64,000 nt of DNA from Pseudomonas sp. St316 (GTDB lineage Bacteria; Pseudomonadota; Gammaproteobacteria; Pseudomonadales; Pseudomonadaceae): positions 1,302,001 through 1,366,000 of the forward strand of contig NZ_AP021901.1 in assembly GCF_018325905.1 (NCBI RefSeq), read 5' to 3'. The notes beneath the pieces were generated by a model. It saw only the letters and a list, made by a program, of their open reading frames with translations. It was not told the DNA's origin and searched no databases. The translations under genes were made by a program, and so were the position numbers. Below are positions 46,110 to 54,868 of this stretch, piece by piece. Positions within the stretch are counted from its first letter, which is position 1, and every line of letters begins with the position of its first letter.

Positions 46110-47129
46110 ATGCGTGTATTCATTTTCCTGGCCGCGTTGTTTTTCGGCCTGCCGTCGATGGCGGCTTCTCGGTGTGACATCAATGTTGCGACCCAACGGG
46201 TCGATCTGGATCAGGTGAGCCTGGCCTACCAGAGCGTTGGCCGTGCCTCGGATCCGGCGCTGCTGCTGGTGATGGGCCTGGGTGGGCAGTTGATCCATTG
46301 GCCGGACGAAGTGGTGGTTGCCCTGTGCGAGCAGGGTTTTCGGGTGATCCGCTACGACAACCGCGACGTCGGGCTTTCCACCTGGCGCCAAGCCCCCGGC
46401 AGCGCCAACCTGACCTTCGAAGCCCTGCGCTACAAACTCGGCTTGCCCGTGGCCGCGCCTTATTCGTTGACCGACATGGCCGACGACGGACTGGGGTTGA
46501 TGGATGCCTTGCAGGTGCAGAGCTTCCACGTATTGGGCGTGAGCATGGGCGGGATGATCGCCCAGCACATGGCCGCGATGGCGCCGCAGCGGGTCGAAAG
46601 CCTGACCCTGATCATGACCAGTTCCGGTGCCGAAGGCTTGCCCGCACCCAGCGCCGCGTTGGTGCAGTTGCTGTCGCGGCGCAGTGCGCCGAATCGCGAA
46701 GCGGCCCTGCAGCAACAGGCCGATCTGCTGGCCGCGTTGGGCAGCCCGATGGTGGTGGATGATCGCCAGGCATTGCTGCATCAGGCCGCCGTGGCCTATG
46801 ACCGGGCCTTCAACCCCGAAGGCGTGAAGCGCCAGATCATGGCGATCATGGCCGAGCCGAGTCGGGTGGCCCTGCTCAATCAACTGCGGGTGCCGACCCT
46901 GGTGGTCCACGGTACCGCCGACCCTTTGCTGCCGGTGATGCACGGCGTGCATCTGGCGGCGCACATCCAAGGCAGCCAGTTGAAGCTGATCCCGGGCCTG
47001 GCCCATCGTTTCCAGGAGGCATTCAAGGCGCCGTTGCTGGGGGCCGTGTTGCCGTATCTGCAGCAGCACCGCGAGGACACGTCGCACTGGGCGCAGATCG
47101 AGCCGGTGCAGGCGCCGAATCTGCTTTGA
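46110..47129 (+). CDS. Exported alpha/beta hydrolase
   Basis: A 339-residue protein. ATG 46110 starts a signal peptide ending SMAAS near residue 19, so a periplasmic or exported enzyme. The alpha/beta-hydrolase frame shows [24 protein letters not shown], the nucleophile elbow GVSMGG (Ser near residue 145), the Asp in [11 protein letters not shown] and the His in GLAHRF. The hydrolysed bond is unknown. It has its own promoter region of about 120 bp and no operon partner. Confidence 0.88.
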   Translation: MRVFIFLAALFFGLPSMAASRCDINVATQRVDLDQVSLAYQSVGRASDPALLLVMGLGGQLIHWPDEVVVALCEQGFRVIRYDNRDVGLSTWRQAPGSANLTFEALRYKLGLPVAAPYSLTDMADDGLGLMDALQVQSFHVLGVSMGGMIAQHMAAMAPQRVESLTLIMTSSGAEGLPAPSAALVQLLSRRSAPNREAALQQQADLLAALGSPMVVDDRQALLHQAAVAYDRAFNPEGVKRQIMAIMAEPSRVALLNQLRVPTLVVHGTADPLLPVMHGVHLAAHIQGSQLKLIPGLAHRFQEAFKAPLLGAVLPYLQQHREDTSHWAQIEPVQAPNLL

Positions 47130-47176
47130 TCAAACATTCTTTCTAAAGGTCTGCCTGGCTTTGTGGCGAGGGGATT

Positions 47177-47264
47177 TGTGGGAGCAAAGCTTGCTCGCGA
47201 AACAGCCACCTCGATCTCTGAGAGACCGCGTCGTCTTCATCGCGGGCAAGCCTTGCTCCCACAG
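47177..47264. repeat. REP doublet, family 1, overlapping a gene end
   Basis: Arms gtgggagcaaagcttgctcg (47177) and gcgggcaagccttgctccca up to 47264. The right arm forms the last codons and the stop of the LysR gene. Confidence 0.92.
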
Positions 47265-48145
47265 GACCGCGCCTGGGCCTGCCCCACCAACCAATCCATC
47301 AATTCCTGCAACGGCCCTGACACCTGGGGTTTGTGCGGGTGCACCAGGTGATAACCCAGCCCGGTCTTGACCTTCAATTCGAACGGCATCACCAGCCGAC
47401 CGGCGCTCAAGTCGTCGCCGATCAGCGACCAGTCGCCAATCGCAACACCCGTGCCTTGGGAAGCCATGGACATCGCCAGGTCCAGGGTTTCGAAATGCTG
47501 GCCCTTGCTGACATTGCTCAGGTGCACATCGGCTGCCTTCAGCCAGGCGTTCCAATCACGCTCGTCACGGGTGGGGTGCAACAGCAGGTGTTGTTGCAGG
47601 TCGGCGGCCTCACGCAGCGGCACCGGCCCTTCCAGGATCGGGCGAGAGCAGACGGGCGTCAGTTGTTCATCGAACAGATGCACGCAGGCCAGCGAGGCGT
47701 CGGGTGGTGGGCCATAGACCACCGCGGCGTCGAAGGCTTCGCGCTGGAAATCCACACCGTGCCTGACCGTGGTGGTCAACTCCACCGGCACGTCCGGCCG
47801 TTCCTTCTGCCATTGCAACAGGCGTGGCAGCAGCCAGCGCATCACGCAGGTCGGGGCCTTGAGTTGCAGGGTCTGGCGTTTTTCGCCGACCTGCTCCACC
47901 GCTTCGCCGATCAGGCTGAACACCTGCTGCACCCGGGGTAGCCACGCCTGGCCTTCGGCAGTCAGGCTCAGGCCGCGTGCCTGGCGCTGGAACAGCGCAT
48001 AACCCAGATGATCTTCCAGCCCGGCGATCTGCCGACTCACCGCGCCTTGGGTGATGTGCAGTTGTTCGGCGGCCCGGGTGAAGTTGCAGCATTGGGCTGT
48101 GATCAGAAACGTGTGCAGCGCCGGCAGCGGGGGAAGTCGCTTCAT
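47237..48145 (-). CDS. LysR-family regulator, GcvA-like
   Basis: A 302-residue LysR protein. The helix-turn-helix region is FTRAAEQLHITQGAVSRQIAGLEDHLG. The effector domain of the GcvA type includes GVDFQREAFDAAVVYG and MSMASQGTGVAIGDWSLI. The last ten residues (RSCGSKACPR) are encoded by the REP element, so the original C-terminus has been replaced or extended by the insertion. It is divergent from the aruI-like gene across 154 bp and is its likely regulator. Confidence 0.9.
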   Translation of the reverse strand: MKRLPPLPALHTFLITAQCCNFTRAAEQLHITQGAVSRQIAGLEDHLGYALFQRQARGLSLTAEGQAWLPRVQQVFSLIGEAVEQVGEKRQTLQLKAPTCVMRWLLPRLLQWQKERPDVPVELTTTVRHGVDFQREAFDAAVVYGPPPDASLACVHLFDEQLTPVCSRPILEGPVPLREAADLQQHLLLHPTRDERDWNAWLKAADVHLSNVSKGQHFETLDLAMSMASQGTGVAIGDWSLIGDDLSAGRLVMPFELKVKTGLGYHLVHPHKPQVSGPLQELMDWLVGQAQARSCGSKACPR

Positions 48146-48299
48146 TTCAGATCCAAGCCATGACGTGAGGACATGGCTAGTATGACTTTTTATCCATTGT
48201 TGCCGCTATGGCCTGCCCGTTCCAATAACGCCATTCCCAAGACCAGAAAGGGGCCCGCCGCGTGCTGTGCGAGGCCCTTTACACGAAAAGAAAAAGGCA

Positions 48300-49937
48300 A
48301 TGGCAATGGCGACGTGCGGCGAAGTATTGGTCAAGTTACTCCAAGCGTATGGTGTGGAGCAGGTGTTCGGCATTCCTGGCGTGCACACCGTCGAGTTGTA
48401 CCGGGGGCTGGCCCGTTCCAGCATCCGCCATGTGACCCCGCGTCATGAACAAGGCGCAGGCTTCATGGCCGACGGTTATGCCCGGGTCAGCGGCAAGCCA
48501 GGCGTGTGTTTCATCATCACCGGCCCCGGCATGACCAACATCACCACCGCCATGGGCCAGGCCTACGCCGATTCGATCCCGATGCTGGTGATCTCCAGCG
48601 TGCAGTCGCGCAGCCAGTTGGGCGGCGGGCGCGGCAAGTTGCATGAACTGCCGAACCAGGCTGCATTGGTGGGCGGGGTGGCGGCGTTTTCCCACACGCT
48701 GATGTCCGCCGCTGAATTGCCCGGCGTGCTGGCTCGGGCTTTTGCCGTGTTCCAGGCTGGGCGCCCGCGGCCGGTGCACATCGAAATTCCGTTGGATGTT
48801 TTGGTCGAAGACGCCGATGCCTTGCTTGCCAGCGTGCCGGTGAATATCAACCGCGCCGGTGCCGCACCGAGTGCGGTGCAACAAATTGCCGGCCTGCTGG
48901 CGACGGCTCGACGTCCTTTGATCCTGGCCGGCGGCGGTGCCATCGACGCGGCGGCCGAATTGACCGAACTGGCCGAACGTCTCGGCGCCCCCGTGGCGTT
49001 GACCATCAATGCCAAAGGCCTGTTGCCGTCCCGGCATCCGTTACTGATCGGCTCCACGCAGAGCCTGGTTGCCACCCGCGCGTTGGTGGCCGAAGCGGAT
49101 GTGGTGCTGGCCATCGGCACCGAGCTGGCCGAGACCGACTATGACATTACCTTCGCAGGCGGCTTCGAGATACCCGGTGCGCTGCTGCGCATCGACATCG
49201 ACCCGGACCAGACTGTGCGCAACTACCCGCCGCACCTGGCGCTGGTGGCCGACGCCCGTGCCGCCGCCCGGGCCGTGCTCGACGCCTTGAGTCAACACCC
49301 CTTGGCCGAGCGCCGTGACGATTGGGGGGCGCCGCGTGCCGCCCGGTTGCGTGCGGATCTTCAAGGCAGTTGGGACGCCGCGAGCCGCGCCCAGACCTTG
49401 TTTCTCGACACCGTCTTGCAGGCGCTGCCGGAGGCGGTGTTCGTCGGCGATTCGACCCAACCGGTGTACACCGGCAACTTGACCTTCAACCCGGAGCAGC
49501 CCCGTCGCTGGTTCAATTCATCCACCGGCTACGGCACCCTCGGCTACGCCTTGCCGGCGGCCATTGGCGCCTGGCTGGGTGGCAAGGACCAGGGCCATGG
49601 TCGCCCGGCGGTGGTGTGTTTGATTGGCGACGGCGGGTTGCAGTTCACCCTGCCGGAACTGGCCAGCGCCGTGGAAGCGCGCACGCCAGTGATCGTGCTG
49701 CTGTGGAATAACCAGGGCTACGAAGAGATCAAGAAATACATGCTCAACCGCGCCATCGAACCGGTGGGCGTGGACATCTACACCCCGGATTTCATCGGCG
49801 TCGCCAAGGCCTTGGGCTGCGCTGCCCAAGCCATCGACGATGTGCCGTCACTGCGTGCCGCGTTGCTTGCGGCGCGTGAGCGGCAGGGGCCGACATTGAT
49901 TGAGATTGATCAGGGCGTTTGGATGTCCAAGTGCTGA
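48300..49937 (+). CDS. aruI: ThDP-dependent 5-guanidino-2-oxopentanoate decarboxylase
   Basis: A 545-residue thiamine-diphosphate enzyme. ATG 48300 was taken; 48306 is two codons downstream. The N-terminal domain shows VFGIPGVHTVELYRGL, the catalytic Glu in TPRHEQGAGFMADGYAR and the GPGMTN stretch. The C-terminal part has the ThDP/Mg motif GDGGLQFTLPEL...WNNQGY. Its pattern is that of the Pseudomonas AruI type, which decarboxylates 2-ketoarginine to 4-guanidinobutyraldehyde in the arginine transaminase pathway. AruH is not adjacent. Related acetolactate-synthase-like enzymes are the alternative. Confidence 0.85.
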   Translation: MAMATCGEVLVKLLQAYGVEQVFGIPGVHTVELYRGLARSSIRHVTPRHEQGAGFMADGYARVSGKPGVCFIITGPGMTNITTAMGQAYADSIPMLVISSVQSRSQLGGGRGKLHELPNQAALVGGVAAFSHTLMSAAELPGVLARAFAVFQAGRPRPVHIEIPLDVLVEDADALLASVPVNINRAGAAPSAVQQIAGLLATARRPLILAGGGAIDAAAELTELAERLGAPVALTINAKGLLPSRHPLLIGSTQSLVATRALVAEADVVLAIGTELAETDYDITFAGGFEIPGALLRIDIDPDQTVRNYPPHLALVADARAAARAVLDALSQHPLAERRDDWGAPRAARLRADLQGSWDAASRAQTLFLDTVLQALPEAVFVGDSTQPVYTGNLTFNPEQPRRWFNSSTGYGTLGYALPAAIGAWLGGKDQGHGRPAVVCLIGDGGLQFTLPELASAVEARTPVIVLLWNNQGYEEIKKYMLNRAIEPVGVDIYTPDFIGVAKALGCAAQAIDDVPSLRAALLAARERQGPTLIEIDQGVWMSKC

Positions 49938-49953
49938 GGTGTTTTTACTGGCC

Positions 49954-50028
49954 TCATCGCGAGCAAGCTCGCTCCCACAGTTGATTGTTGTGAACAGGGG
50001 CCCTGTGGGAGCGAGCTTGCTCGCGATG
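49954..50028. repeat. REP doublet, family 1, tail-to-tail
   Basis: Arms catcgcgagcaagctcgctc (49954) and ctgtgggagcgagcttgctc up to 50028, in the opposite orientation to most doublets here. Confidence 0.9.
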
Positions 50029-50057
50029 GGGCCGGCCCATTCAACACAAAATCCAGG

Positions 50058-50987
50058 TCAAACGGTCATCCGCAACCGCGCCAGATCCCGCAACGGCGGC
50101 GCACCGAACAACCGGCTGTACTCGCGGCTGAACTGCGAGGGGCTTTCATAACCCACCCGATACCCCGCCGCCGAGGCTTCCAGCCCTTCGGCGAGCATCA
50201 GCCGCCGGGCTTCCTGCAGGCGCAGTTGCTTCTGGTATTGCAGCGGGCTCATGGCGGTCATGGCCTTGAAGCGGTGATGCAGGGTGGAGACGCTGAGGTT
50301 CACTTCCCGGGCCAGGTCATCGATGCGCAGCGGCTGTTCGAAATGGCCGTTGAGCCATTTGATCGCCTGGCTGATGCGATGGCTCTGACTGTTGGCGATG
50401 GCGATTTCATACAGCCGATAGCCCTGGGGACTGCGCAGCAGGCGATAGAGGATTTCCCGGCGCACCAGCGGTGCGAGCATGGCGATGTCCTTCGGCGTGT
50501 CGAGCAGCCGCGCCAGGCGCAGCACGGCGTCGAGCATCGGCGTGTCCAGGCGTTCGACATACAGCCCGCGCCCGGCGGGGCGGGTCGGTACGCCCAACGG
50601 GCCGGCGTCGGCGATCAACGCGGTGATTTCCGCCGGGTCGATGTCCAGGCGCAGGGCCAGGATCGGCTGCTCGGGCGATACGTCGGCGATGCAGCCACTG
50701 AGCGGCATCGAGACCGAGACCACCAGGTAATGGAGCGGATCGTAATTGAAGAACTCATCCGCCAGGCGCACCTGTTTGCTGCCTTGGGCCATGATGCACA
50801 GCGCCGGTTGCGCCAGCACCGGGGCGAATTTGTGCGGCTGGCTGTGGCGCGACAGGTTCAGCGAGCCGATGGCCGTGGCGTAGCTGCCGTCTTCGCTGGT
50901 GTTGCGGTCGATGATCGACGCCAGTTCGGCGCGCTGTTGTTCCAAGTGCGTGTCCAGCGGGACGTGGGCGTGGTCGAGTGGCGACAT
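50058..50987 (-). CDS. AraC-family regulator with cupin-like N-terminal domain
   Basis: A 309-residue regulator. The N-terminal sensor (residues 30-170) is of the AraC_N type (ALCIMAQGSKQVRLADE, YLVVSVSMPLSGC). The C-terminal pair of helix-turn-helix motifs is HFEQPLRIDDLAREVNLSVS and AAGYRVGYESPSQFSREYSR. Such proteins often control nearby oxidoreductase genes. It is divergent from the monooxygenase-like operon at 51315, across 327 bp, so it may regulate those genes; the ligand is unknown. Confidence 0.9.
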   Translation of the reverse strand: MSPLDHAHVPLDTHLEQQRAELASIIDRNTSEDGSYATAIGSLNLSRHSQPHKFAPVLAQPALCIMAQGSKQVRLADEFFNYDPLHYLVVSVSMPLSGCIADVSPEQPILALRLDIDPAEITALIADAGPLGVPTRPAGRGLYVERLDTPMLDAVLRLARLLDTPKDIAMLAPLVRREILYRLLRSPQGYRLYEIAIANSQSHRISQAIKWLNGHFEQPLRIDDLAREVNLSVSTLHHRFKAMTAMSPLQYQKQLRLQEARRLMLAEGLEASAAGYRVGYESPSQFSREYSRLFGAPPLRDLARLRMTV

Positions 50988-51314
50988 GCCGGAATCCTCA
51001 GGCGATAGGGAGCGATGAACAAAAGCTTATGTTTGTGCAAGGCGCAGCGGTAGCCACATCCTGTTGAAAGCTTGCCTGATCCTGCACGGCGCAAGGGGGC
51101 ATGACGGTGCAACGTTACCGAAACTTGCTTGAAACCTTTTGTTTCAAGTTTCCGGGGTTCAACCAGATTGATGGCAAATGGTGTGACGCCGATGCGCAGG
51201 ATTGTGCAATGGGTCGGCAGGAATCGACTAACGAAACTGGCGTCGTGGCGCTTAACCTTTGATCCTGTCGCAGCTGTCCCCGGCTGCACAACGGATTACC
51301 TGGGAGGGTTGAAC
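50988..51314. other. Divergent promoter region, no gene seen
   Basis: A 327-bp gap between the AraC-type gene and the monooxygenase-like gene. No REP or clear hairpin was seen. Both promoters and any AraC-type sites should lie here. Confidence 0.5.
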
Positions 51315-51668
51315 ATGACTACACAGATCCCCGTCAGCCACATGGCTTTCGTCCGGGCCCGTGCCGGTTGCTCCAGGCAACTGGGGGCGCGCCTGAGTAC
51401 GCTGATCGCGCCTTCGCGCCTGGCTCCCGGTTGCTTGCACTTTGCTTTGCAGCAATCGCAATGCGACGCTGATTTGTGGCTGGTGTCCGGGCTCTGGGTC
51501 AATCAGCCGTCGATGGACGCCTACTTCAATTCACCGGCCATGGCGATTTTCGCCGAGCTGGTGCAAAACCTGGTGGTCAGCAGCCTGGATTTCCACACCT
51601 TCCGGGAAGTCTCTGCCACCCAGGCGACTGAAGGGTGTCGGGCGCAGGTACACAAACTGGCCGGTTGA
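51315..51668 (+). CDS. Antibiotic-biosynthesis-monooxygenase-fold protein
   Basis: A 117-residue protein, start ATG 51315 after gggagg (an open frame from 51129 is longer but unlikely). The pattern MAFVRARAGCSRQLGARLSTL, a CLHFALQQSQ strand and WVNQPSMDAYFNSPAMAIFAEL resembles small dimeric ferredoxin-like ABM proteins (YgiN-like quinol monooxygenases and heme-degrading enzymes). The reaction is unknown. It is followed after 7 bp by the next small gene. Confidence 0.75.
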   Translation: MTTQIPVSHMAFVRARAGCSRQLGARLSTLIAPSRLAPGCLHFALQQSQCDADLWLVSGLWVNQPSMDAYFNSPAMAIFAELVQNLVVSSLDFHTFREVSATQATEGCRAQVHKLAG

Positions 51669-51675
51669 AGGTTTA

Positions 51676-51951
51676 ATGAGCGTCATTTTCCATCGCCAGG
51701 ATGCACAAGACATGGCACGTAAAGCCTTTGAAACCTTTGAAGCTGTTTCCGCAGTCGTTCCCAAGGAAGGCGGCGGCTACCATGCCGCCATTGCCACCAA
51801 GGCCATCGGCGGCTCAGGTGCGCCGCGCTTCAACAAGATCCTTGAAGAGCAGACCTTCGAGACCGCGGTCAAAGCCGATGAAGCGGCAGCCCTGCAACTG
51901 ACCCACCTCAAGGGTGTCGACGACGAGGGCGGGTTGGTCTGGAACCTATGA
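51676..51951 (+). CDS. Conserved small protein of unknown function
   Basis: A 91-residue soluble protein that I do not recognise. ATG 51676 is used; there is no signal peptide, membrane segment or Cys. The middle reads AAIATKAIGGSGAPRFNKIL and the end is acidic. It is 7 bp from the monooxygenase-like gene, so the two are probably an operon. Confidence 0.7.
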   Translation: MSVIFHRQDAQDMARKAFETFEAVSAVVPKEGGGYHAAIATKAIGGSGAPRFNKILEEQTFETAVKADEAAALQLTHLKGVDDEGGLVWNL

Positions 51952-51960
51952 GATTAACGT

Positions 51961-52049
51961 TGTGGGAGCAAGGCTTGCCCGCGAGGCAGGCTCCTCGGTT
52001 CCCAAGACAGACCGAGTTGCCTGCATCGCGGGCAAGCCTTGCTCCCACG
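51961..52049. repeat. REP doublet, family 1
   Basis: Arms tgtgggagcaaggcttgccc (51961) and atcgcgggcaagccttgctc ending cccac (52049), between convergent genes. Confidence 0.92.
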
Positions 52050-52059
52050 GTGCAACCTT

Positions 52060-52680
52060 CTATCGAGGGCGATGCATCTTGAACAACGCCTCAGGCCCCA
52101 ACTGGAAATAGTCCGCCGGCCCGCCACCGCGCAAGATCGGCTCGGCGGCGGCGGTGTCGTACACCCCATCCTTCAACAGCCACTTGGCGATATGCACGGC
52201 GACCACTTCGCCGAGGATCAGCCAGCTCGGCACCAGCCCTTTGTCCGCCCGCTGCAACTGAATGATCTGCGTGACCTTGCATTCAAAGGACACTGGGCTT
52301 TCGGCGACGCGCGGTACCTGGATCACTCGTGACGGGGCGGTCGTCAAACCCGCCAGTTCGAATTCATTGACCTCAGGCGAGACCATCGCGCAGCTCTGGT
52401 TCATCTGCTCGGCCAGCGGGCGCGTGGCCAGGTTCCAGGCGAATTCGCCGGTCTGTTCGATGTTGTTCAGGCTGTCTTTGCGTCCGATGCTGGAAAAACC
52501 AATGATCGGCGGAATGTAGTTGAAGGCATTGAAGAAACTGTAGGGCGCCAGATTCAGGCGGCCTTCGGTATCTTGCGAAGAAATCCAGCCGATGGGACGC
52601 GGGCCGACGATGGCATTGAACGGGTCGTGGGGTAGGCCGTGGCCGTTGGCGGGTTCGTAGAAATGGATGTCATCGGGCAT
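52060..52680 (-). CDS. Flavin reductase family protein (FMN-binding split barrel)
   Basis: A 206-residue protein of the DIM6/NTAB flavin-reductase type. Visible landmarks are AIVGPRPIGWISSQD, NLAPYSFFNAFNYIPPIIGF (flavin-binding loop) and the C-terminal PILRGGGPADYFQLG. Members bind FMN and reduce it with NAD(P)H for a partner oxygenase, or act as stand-alone oxidoreductases. No partner oxygenase is adjacent. Confidence 0.9.
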   Translation of the reverse strand: MPDDIHFYEPANGHGLPHDPFNAIVGPRPIGWISSQDTEGRLNLAPYSFFNAFNYIPPIIGFSSIGRKDSLNNIEQTGEFAWNLATRPLAEQMNQSCAMVSPEVNEFELAGLTTAPSRVIQVPRVAESPVSFECKVTQIIQLQRADKGLVPSWLILGEVVAVHIAKWLLKDGVYDTAAAEPILRGGGPADYFQLGPEALFKMHRPR

Positions 52681-52764
52681 GGCTGAAGAAGGTCCTGCGG
52701 TGGGGTTTCAAGGGATTGGAAGATAGTGCAGGGCCGCACTGTTTTTGTCAGCACCCATGGAGCC

Positions 52765-52855
52765 CTGTGGGAGCGAGCTTGCTCGCGATAGCGATGGATC
52801 GGTCAGTATCGTTATTGACTGGAACTCCGCTATCGCGAGCAAGCTCGCTCCCACA
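52765..52855. repeat. REP doublet, family 1
   Basis: Arms ctgtgggagcgagcttgctc (52765) and atcgcgagcaagctcgctcc ending cacac, between the flavin-reductase start and the repeat-protein gene. Confidence 0.92.
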
Positions 52856-52930
52856 CTGGATTTCTGGCATCAGACAAATCGTGCTCCTGCGTCATGGTCG
52901 TGTTGGTTCCACTTGCCCCACAAATAACTA

Positions 52931-52950
52931 AGCCCGGCCGAAGCCGGGCT
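52931..52950 (-). terminator. Hairpin after the repeat-protein gene
   Basis: Perfect hairpin agcccggc/gccgggct with a cgaa loop. On the minus strand a weak T-containing tail (tagttatttg) follows, so it can serve as terminator of the repeat-protein gene. Confidence 0.8.
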
Positions 52951-52970
52951 GTGAGGGTGTCGTTCTCGGA

Positions 52971-53537
52971 TTAGCTGATGGCAGCAGTGTTGGTGCGGTC
53001 GAAGCCATCTTCAGCGACGGTGGCGCCGTTGGTGCGGTCGAAGCCATCTTCAGCGACGGTGGCACCGTTGGTGCGGTCGAAGCCATCTTCAGCGACGGTA
53101 GCGCCGTTAGTGCGGTCGAAGCCATCTTCAGCGACGGTAGCGCCGTTAGTGCGGTCGAAACCATCTTCAGCGACGGTAGCGCCGTTAGTGCGGTCGAAAC
53201 CATCTTCAGCGACGGTAGCGCCGTTAGTGCGGTCGAAGCCATCTTCAGCGACGGTGGCGCCGTTGGTGCGGTCGAAGCCATCTTCAGCGACGGTGGCGCC
53301 GTTGGTGCGGTCGAAGCCATCTTCAGCGACGGTAGCGCCGCTAGTGCGGTCGAAACCATCTTCAGCGACGGTAGCGCCGTTAGTGCGGTCGAAGCCATCA
53401 GCCGCAACAGTGGCAGCGCTGGTACGGTCATAACCGTCGGCGGCAATGGCCGAGCTGGTGCGGTCGAAACCGTCGGCAGCGAAGGTGTTGGCGGCCAGCA
53501 TGGACAGGGTCAGGGCGAGGATCAGTTTGGTTTTCAT
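52971..53537 (-). CDS. Secreted protein made of 13-residue tandem repeats (DGFDRT)
   Basis: A 188-residue protein. Residues 1-20 are a signal peptide ending NTFA; everything after it is repeats. There is one 12-residue unit (ADGFDRTSSAIA) and then twelve 13-residue units of the type EDGFDRTNGATVA. Early units vary (DGYDRTSAATVAA), the central ones are nearly identical, and the last is EDGFDRTNTAAIS. There are no Cys, Trp or membrane segments, and the protein is strongly acidic with D-x-x-D-R spacing. It is probably exported to the periplasm or beyond. I do not recognise a function. Near-identity of the 39-bp units implies recent expansion and strain-variable length. Confidence 0.85.
   Translation of the reverse strand: MKTKLILALTLSMLAANTFAADGFDRTSSAIAADGYDRTSAATVAADGFDRTNGATVAEDGFDRTSGATVAEDGFDRTNGATVAEDGFDRTNGATVAEDGFDRTNGATVAEDGFDRTNGATVAEDGFDRTNGATVAEDGFDRTNGATVAEDGFDRTNGATVAEDGFDRTNGATVAEDGFDRTNTAAIS
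52974..53441 (-). repeat. Twelve tandem 39-bp coding repeats
   Basis: Twelve 39-bp units inside the secreted repeat protein, differing by a few bases (gtggcgccgttggtgcggtc versus gtagcgccgttagtgcggtc variants). The two variants occur in blocks, suggesting expansion by block duplication. Confidence 0.95.
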
Positions 53538-53876
53538 GGTTGTTACTCCGGGTTCGTTGGCGATGTGTCTTGCATGTGTTGAATGCTACGCCAATTAAAT
53601 TGATTTAAAATCGCAAAATAATGCTAATAAAGATCGATTAAATCGATATTAACGTCGGCGTACTCAATTCGTTTCAATGCTCGAAACGAAAAACGTGCAG
53701 GTGATCGATCAAGTGAGCCCAGCGTGCAGTGTCAGCATTAACGGGTGATTAATCGCTGTTTTGGCGCGTGTGACAGAATTTTCATACATTCGCGACCTGT
53801 TTTTCACCGACGCCCCCCAGTCTGCCCCCCCATGGCCATCTAGAGCCCGCCATCACACACTGGAGCTTTGCCTGCG
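53538..53876. other. AT-rich divergent intergenic region with a perfect palindrome
   Basis: A 339-bp gap without a gene. Positions 53633-53647 hold atcgatt-a-aatcgat, a perfect 7-bp inverted repeat in AT-rich DNA, 96 bp upstream of the repeat-protein gene start. It could be an operator for that gene or for the DUF347 gene. Confidence 0.55.
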
Positions 53877-54632
53877 ATGAATAAATTGCCCCAAATTACC
53901 CTGGCCTTCTGGGTCATGAAGATCTGCGCGACGACCTTGGGCGAAACCGCAGGGGACTTGTTATCGATGACCCTCAATGTCGGTTACGCCATCAGTTCGC
54001 TGATCTTGATCAGCGTGTTCGTCCTGACGTTGGTGACGCAACTGATGGCCAAGACCTACAAACCGCTGCTGTACTGGATCGTGATCCTGTCCACCAGCAC
54101 CGCGGGCACCACAATGTCCGATTTCATGGATCGCACCCTTGAGTTGGGTTACGCCACCGGGTCGATGATCCTGATTGCGATTTTGTTGGCGATTTTCGCA
54201 GCCTGGCGCCTGAGTGGTGATTCGCTCAACGTCACCAAGGTGCAGACCTTCCGGGGTGAAATGTTCTATTGGATGGCGATTCTGTTTTCCAACACCTTGG
54301 GCACGGCCCTCGGTGACTACCTGGCGGACGATTCGGGCCTGGGCTTCGGCGGCGGCGCATTGCTGATCGGCTCGACCATCGCCGTGGTCGTGCTGCTCAA
54401 GTACACCACCCGGATTTCGACGGTGGCGTTGTTCTGGGTAGCGTTTGTACTGACGCGTCCCCTGGGGGCGACGCTGGGCGACTTGATGACCAAGTCCCAC
54501 GAAAAGGGTGGCTTGGACTTTGGCACCGTCGGCTCGTCGGCAGTGCTGGCGGGGATACTGGTGGTGATGATCGCCGGGGCGGCGTATGCGCAGAATCGTT
54601 ATGGCAAGCAGGGTGCTGCCGAGTTGAGTTGA
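53877..54632 (+). CDS. DUF347-repeat membrane protein
   Basis: A 251-residue protein with about eight membrane helices. It carries four copies of the DUF347 pattern, each a short motif before a helix pair: MKICATTLGETAGDLLS, VILSTSTAGTTMSDFMD, AILFSNTLGTALGDYLAD and AFVLTRPLGATLGDLMT. The regular T-x-GxxxxD repeats suggest a channel or transporter, but its function and substrate are unknown. ATG 53877 was chosen over a non-ATG start at 53868. Confidence 0.88.
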   Translation: MNKLPQITLAFWVMKICATTLGETAGDLLSMTLNVGYAISSLILISVFVLTLVTQLMAKTYKPLLYWIVILSTSTAGTTMSDFMDRTLELGYATGSMILIAILLAIFAAWRLSGDSLNVTKVQTFRGEMFYWMAILFSNTLGTALGDYLADDSGLGFGGGALLIGSTIAVVVLLKYTTRISTVALFWVAFVLTRPLGATLGDLMTKSHEKGGLDFGTVGSSAVLAGILVVMIAGAAYAQNRYGKQGAAELS

Positions 54633-54647
54633 TATCGAGTTGTCCCG

Positions 54648-54827
54648 ATCGCGAGCAAGCTCGCTCCCACAGGCCCGTGCGAATCCCCTGGGTTCAAGCC
54701 TGCTCCCACAGGCTAGTGCGAATCCCCTGGGTTCAAGCCTGCTCCCACAGGCTAGTGCGAATCCCTGGGTTCAAGCCTGCTCCCACAGGCTAGCGCAAAT
54801 CCTGTGGGAGCGAGCTTGCTCGCGATG
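54648..54827. repeat. REP locus with three tandem 39-bp units
   Basis: Opens with atcgcgagcaagctcgctcc and closes with ctgtgggagcgagcttgctc. Between them three units (54664-54702, 54703-54741, 54742-54779) each contain ctcccacagg, a gtgcgaatcccctgggttc stretch and aagcctg, so the edge of a REP arm plus unique DNA has been duplicated in tandem. Confidence 0.88.
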
Positions 54828-54868
54828 AGGCCACTACAGTCAATGGGTATCGACTGTGGAAGTACCGA

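Noticed and set aside
44499..47087. 862-residue minus-strand open frame across metE and the hydrolase
   Set aside because: It spans two real genes and a REP on the opposite strand, so it cannot be one gene.
52978..53433. Open frames in other readings through the 39-bp repeats
   Set aside because: A repeat whose length is divisible by 3 keeps several frames open. Only the frame with a signal peptide and ribosome site is accepted.
52974..53441. CRISPR-like array
   Set aside because: The repeats are contiguous with no variable spacers, and no cas genes are near. The same holds for the 8-bp and 134-bp arrays.
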